Assembly: GCA_030840185.1 (NCBI GenBank)
Contig: JAUZFY010000154.1
Span: 1 to 7,430, forward strand
DNA length: 7,430 bases
Direction of reading: 5' to 3'
From: Microbacteriaceae bacterium
Lineage (GTDB): Bacteria > Actinomycetota > Actinomycetes > Actinomycetales > Microbacteriaceae
The notes beneath the pieces were generated by a model. The model made no database searches. It had not been told where the DNA came from and worked only from the letters and a program-made list of their open reading frames with translations. Position 1 is the stretch's first letter, and the number at the start of each line of letters is the position of its first letter. The position numbers were made by a program, and so were the translations under genes. Of this stretch, positions 5,768-7,430 are shown piece by piece.

Positions 5768-6841
5768 TCATCGCAAGGCGCGGCGGATGCTGTAGGGAAG
5801 CAGCAGCGCGACGACAATCGGCAGAAGGACCCAACTGGCGCCCGTACTCACGCTCAGCAGGAACGTCAGCGCGATCCCCACGGCCACACCGGCCGCTACC
5901 TGCCAGTCGTCGCCGATCACGAAGTCGTACCAGAACATCCCGAAGGACCGCAGTCGGGTCACAACCACGTTGGTTGTCTTCGGCTCGGCGACGGTCGTTG
6001 GCCCAGAACCCGCAGGGGATGCGGCTGGTGCGGCGGCAAGCGGAGCGGACTCGGCGGCCGTCGTGGTCTGCGCGGACTCGACCGAGGTCGAGACTGTGCG
6101 CTTCGTCTCGTGACGGATGCGCCATGCGCGCATGATTGCGACGAGGGCGAGCGAGAACACGGCGATGGCCGGTGCGAGCCACAGGAGCGATGCGTCGGCG
6201 CCTGGCCAGACGGCACCGGCGCCCTCGGCGCCCCAGAACACGCCGAAGGCAGTGAGCATGATCCCGACAATGAACTTGAGCGTGTTTTCCGGAACCCGGG
6301 AAAGCGGCCCGCGGATCGCGATGCCGAGCGCAACGATGAGGACGACTGCGAGTCCGGCCGCGAGCGCGGCCAGAGGAAGGTTCTTCTGGTTCGTTCCGAA
6401 GGTAAGCACGATGAACACGACCTCAAGGCCTTCGAGAACGACGCCCTTGAAGGAGAGGGTGAACGCGTACCAGTCGCTCACGCCGAAGCGCGCTGTAGTG
6501 CTGACATTCTGAGCCTTCTCGAGCTGAGCGCGATAGATCTTCTCTTCGTCATGCAGCGGCTTGTATCCGCTTGCGCGGAGAACTGCCTTCCGAATCCATT
6601 GAAGTCCGAAGACGAGGAGGAGTCCGCCGACCACCACGCGGAGCACACCGAGCGGGAGGAGAGAAATCGCTGGCCCGGCAATCGCCACGGCGACCGCGAG
6701 CACGACGATTCCGGCAAAGACCCCGGTCACCGCCGATCGCCAGTTGCGCGCCGTTCCGGCGGCGAGCACGATTGTCGTCGCTTCGACGGCTTCGACCGCG
6801 CACGCGAGGAAGACTGCGAGGAAAAGGGCGCCGTCGTTCAT
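5768..6841 (-). CDS. Duplicated-repeat polytopic membrane protein with paired E-x-x-E motifs
   Basis: A 357-residue integral membrane protein, which I tentatively place near the uncharacterised COG4280/TMEM165-like group. The first helix carries E17-x-x-E20 (AVEAVEATTIVLAAG), and the same pattern recurs at E137-x-x-E140 (VLEGLEVVFIVLTFG). Around them the halves align with an offset of about 121 residues: GP at 56/178, then a Pro, a VGG/VGI helix and FG at 78/199. This looks like an internal duplication. An Ala/Ser/Thr/Pro-rich cytoplasmic-type linker (about 245-293) precedes a conserved-looking FGMFWYDFVIGDDW segment and two C-terminal helices. Paired acidic motifs in membrane helices are typical of cation carriers such as UPF0016/GDT1 and FTR1 permeases, so metal transport is an inference. 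The ATG at 6841 follows AGGAG with 9 nt spacing. It lies 46 bp downstream of the ABC ATPase gene but has promoter-like DNA of its own. Confidence 0.75.
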   Translation of the reverse strand: MNDGALFLAVFLACAVEAVEATTIVLAAGTARNWRSAVTGVFAGIVVLAVAVAIAGPAISLLPLGVLRVVVGGLLLVFGLQWIRKAVLRASGYKPLHDEEKIYRAQLEKAQNVSTTARFGVSDWYAFTLSFKGVVLEGLEVVFIVLTFGTNQKNLPLAALAAGLAVVLIVALGIAIRGPLSRVPENTLKFIVGIMLTAFGVFWGAEGAGAVWPGADASLLWLAPAIAVFSLALVAIMRAWRIRHETKRTVSTSVESAQTTTAAESAPLAAAPAASPAGSGPTTVAEPKTTNVVVTRLRSFGMFWYDFVIGDDWQVAAGVAVGIALTFLLSVSTGASWVLLPIVVALLLPYSIRRALR

Positions 6842-6874
6842 CTAAATGTTCTCCTGTGGTTGTGTTTGTCAAGA

Positions 6875-6890
6875 ATTATAACAGCTGTTA
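6875..6890 (-). promoter_or_regulatory. Promoter and operator candidate before the membrane protein gene
   Basis: Read on the minus strand, the perfect palindrome TAACAGCTGTTA (6890-6879) shares its last two bases with a perfect TATAAT (6880-6875), a -10 box. Transcription would start near 6868, leaving a leader of about 27 nt with AGGAG before the ATG. No good -35 is visible 16-18 bp upstream, which fits an activator- or repressor-controlled promoter. The palindrome also overlaps the stop codon of the ABC gene. AT-richness makes this stretch stand out from its surroundings. Confidence 0.5.
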
Positions 6891-7430
6891 GTTTATTGCG
6901 TGTTTAGTCGCGGGGAAGGCGACGCATCCGGCAGGATCGATGACGATGGAGCATTCGCCGCCGCGGGGCCATGACCGGGGGTCGAAGACAGATGCCAGGC
7001 GTCCATAGCGGGTTTCGACGACATGCTCGTATCCGCGACCTCGGTATGCCACGTCCACCACTACCCCGGGGATCGCATCCGGTCGCGGGTCTTCCCGGTC
7101 GGCAAAACTGGTCGCGGTGGGTCTGATCAGCAGGTCGATCCGCGTCCCGGCTGAGATGCCCGGGCCGGCGGTACAGGAGAGCTCGTGGTCGCCAACGCGC
7201 GCCCGAGAAAGCCCGGCTCGCTCGCCGACCAGCCGTCCCGCGAAGGCGCCAGCGAGGCCGGTGAACTGAGCTACGAAGCGCGTGGCGGGTCGACGGAAAA
7301 TTTCTTCGGGTGTTCCCAGCTGTTCCAGTTCGCCGCCGTTGAGCACACCGATTTCGTCCGCGAGGGCGAACGCCTCGGCCTGGTCGTGCGTGATGTAGAG
7401 CGCTGTGGCTCCCGAATCCCTGGTCAAGGT
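6888..7430 (-). CDS. ABC importer ATP-binding subunit, C-terminal part (5' end cut by window edge)
   Basis: The visible 180 residues are the end of a nucleotide-binding subunit of a binding-protein-dependent importer. Reading starts inside the gene: the Walker A, signature and Walker B motifs lie beyond the window. The H-loop ALYITHDQAEAFALADEI is visible, followed by LGTPEEIFRRPATRFVAQFTG and then a TOBE-type beta domain to the stop. That order is typical of PotA, FbpC, UgpC and CysA-like subunits for polyamines, iron, sugars or sulfate. I cannot choose the substrate. An iron-type importer would suit the acidic-motif membrane protein downstream, but this is speculation. The reading frame stays open to the last base, so the real start is outside. 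Confidence 0.88.
   Translation of the reverse strand, partial: TLTRDSGATALYITHDQAEAFALADEIGVLNGGELEQLGTPEEIFRRPATRFVAQFTGLAGAFAGRLVGERAGLSRARVGDHELSCTAGPGISAGTRIDLLIRPTATSFADREDPRPDAIPGVVVDVAYRGRGYEHVVETRYGRLASVFDPRSWPRGGECSIVIDPAGCVAFPATKHAIN

Noticed and set aside
5648..6907. Plus-strand open frame of 419 codons opposite the membrane protein gene
   Set aside because: The translation is rich in Arg, Gly, Glu and His without hydrophobic core or motif, overlaps the end of the ChrB-like gene, and mirrors a clear polytopic membrane protein on the other strand.

Overview
The window is high-GC DNA with dense, mostly complete genes. Actinobacterial traits suggest a member of the Actinomycetota, possibly near Microbacteriaceae. 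They are GTG and ATG starts, strong GGAGG-type ribosome sites, a TAGGAT box placed as in a leaderless promoter, and an N-terminal-only ChrB protein as I recall from Arthrobacter-type genomes. This placement is an inference, because there is no rRNA or tRNA to confirm it. I saw no mobile element, CRISPR array, RNA gene or integration scar.

Layout. Left block, minus strand: a metallo-beta-lactamase-fold hydrolase cut by the window start, preceded by a short-chain dehydrogenase strongly resembling uronate dehydrogenase. A 202-bp divergent regulatory gap (1566-1767) with a hyphenated palindrome separates it from the plus-strand block. That block holds an MHS-type major facilitator symporter, a DUF1537 four-carbon acid sugar kinase (otnK), a class II aldolase-type decarboxylase (otnC) that overlaps otnK by ATGA, and a short ChrB N-terminal-domain protein 9 nt further on. 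It converges on a second minus-strand block: a polytopic membrane protein built from two repeats with paired E-x-x-E motifs, preceded by an ABC-importer ATPase cut by the right edge.

How they may work together. The symporter, kinase and decarboxylase form a catabolic module: a four-carbon sugar acid would enter with protons, be phosphorylated as 3-oxo-tetronate and be decarboxylated to dihydroxyacetone phosphate. The usual partners, a tetronate 2-dehydrogenase (LtnD or DenD) and the isomerase OtnI, are not in view. Instead the divergent operon carries a lactone-forming-type dehydrogenase and a hydrolase that could open a lactone. The gene set therefore suggests an unusual or broader sugar-acid pathway, or one whose missing steps lie outside the window. 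The right block (membrane protein plus ABC ATPase) looks functionally separate and may concern metal or cation transport.

Regulatory DNA is a notable part of the window. There is an operator-like palindrome in the divergent gap, two stacked inverted-repeat structures before otnK, a leaderless promoter candidate overlapping the otnC stop, and a 12-bp perfect palindrome abutting a perfect TATAAT before the membrane protein gene.
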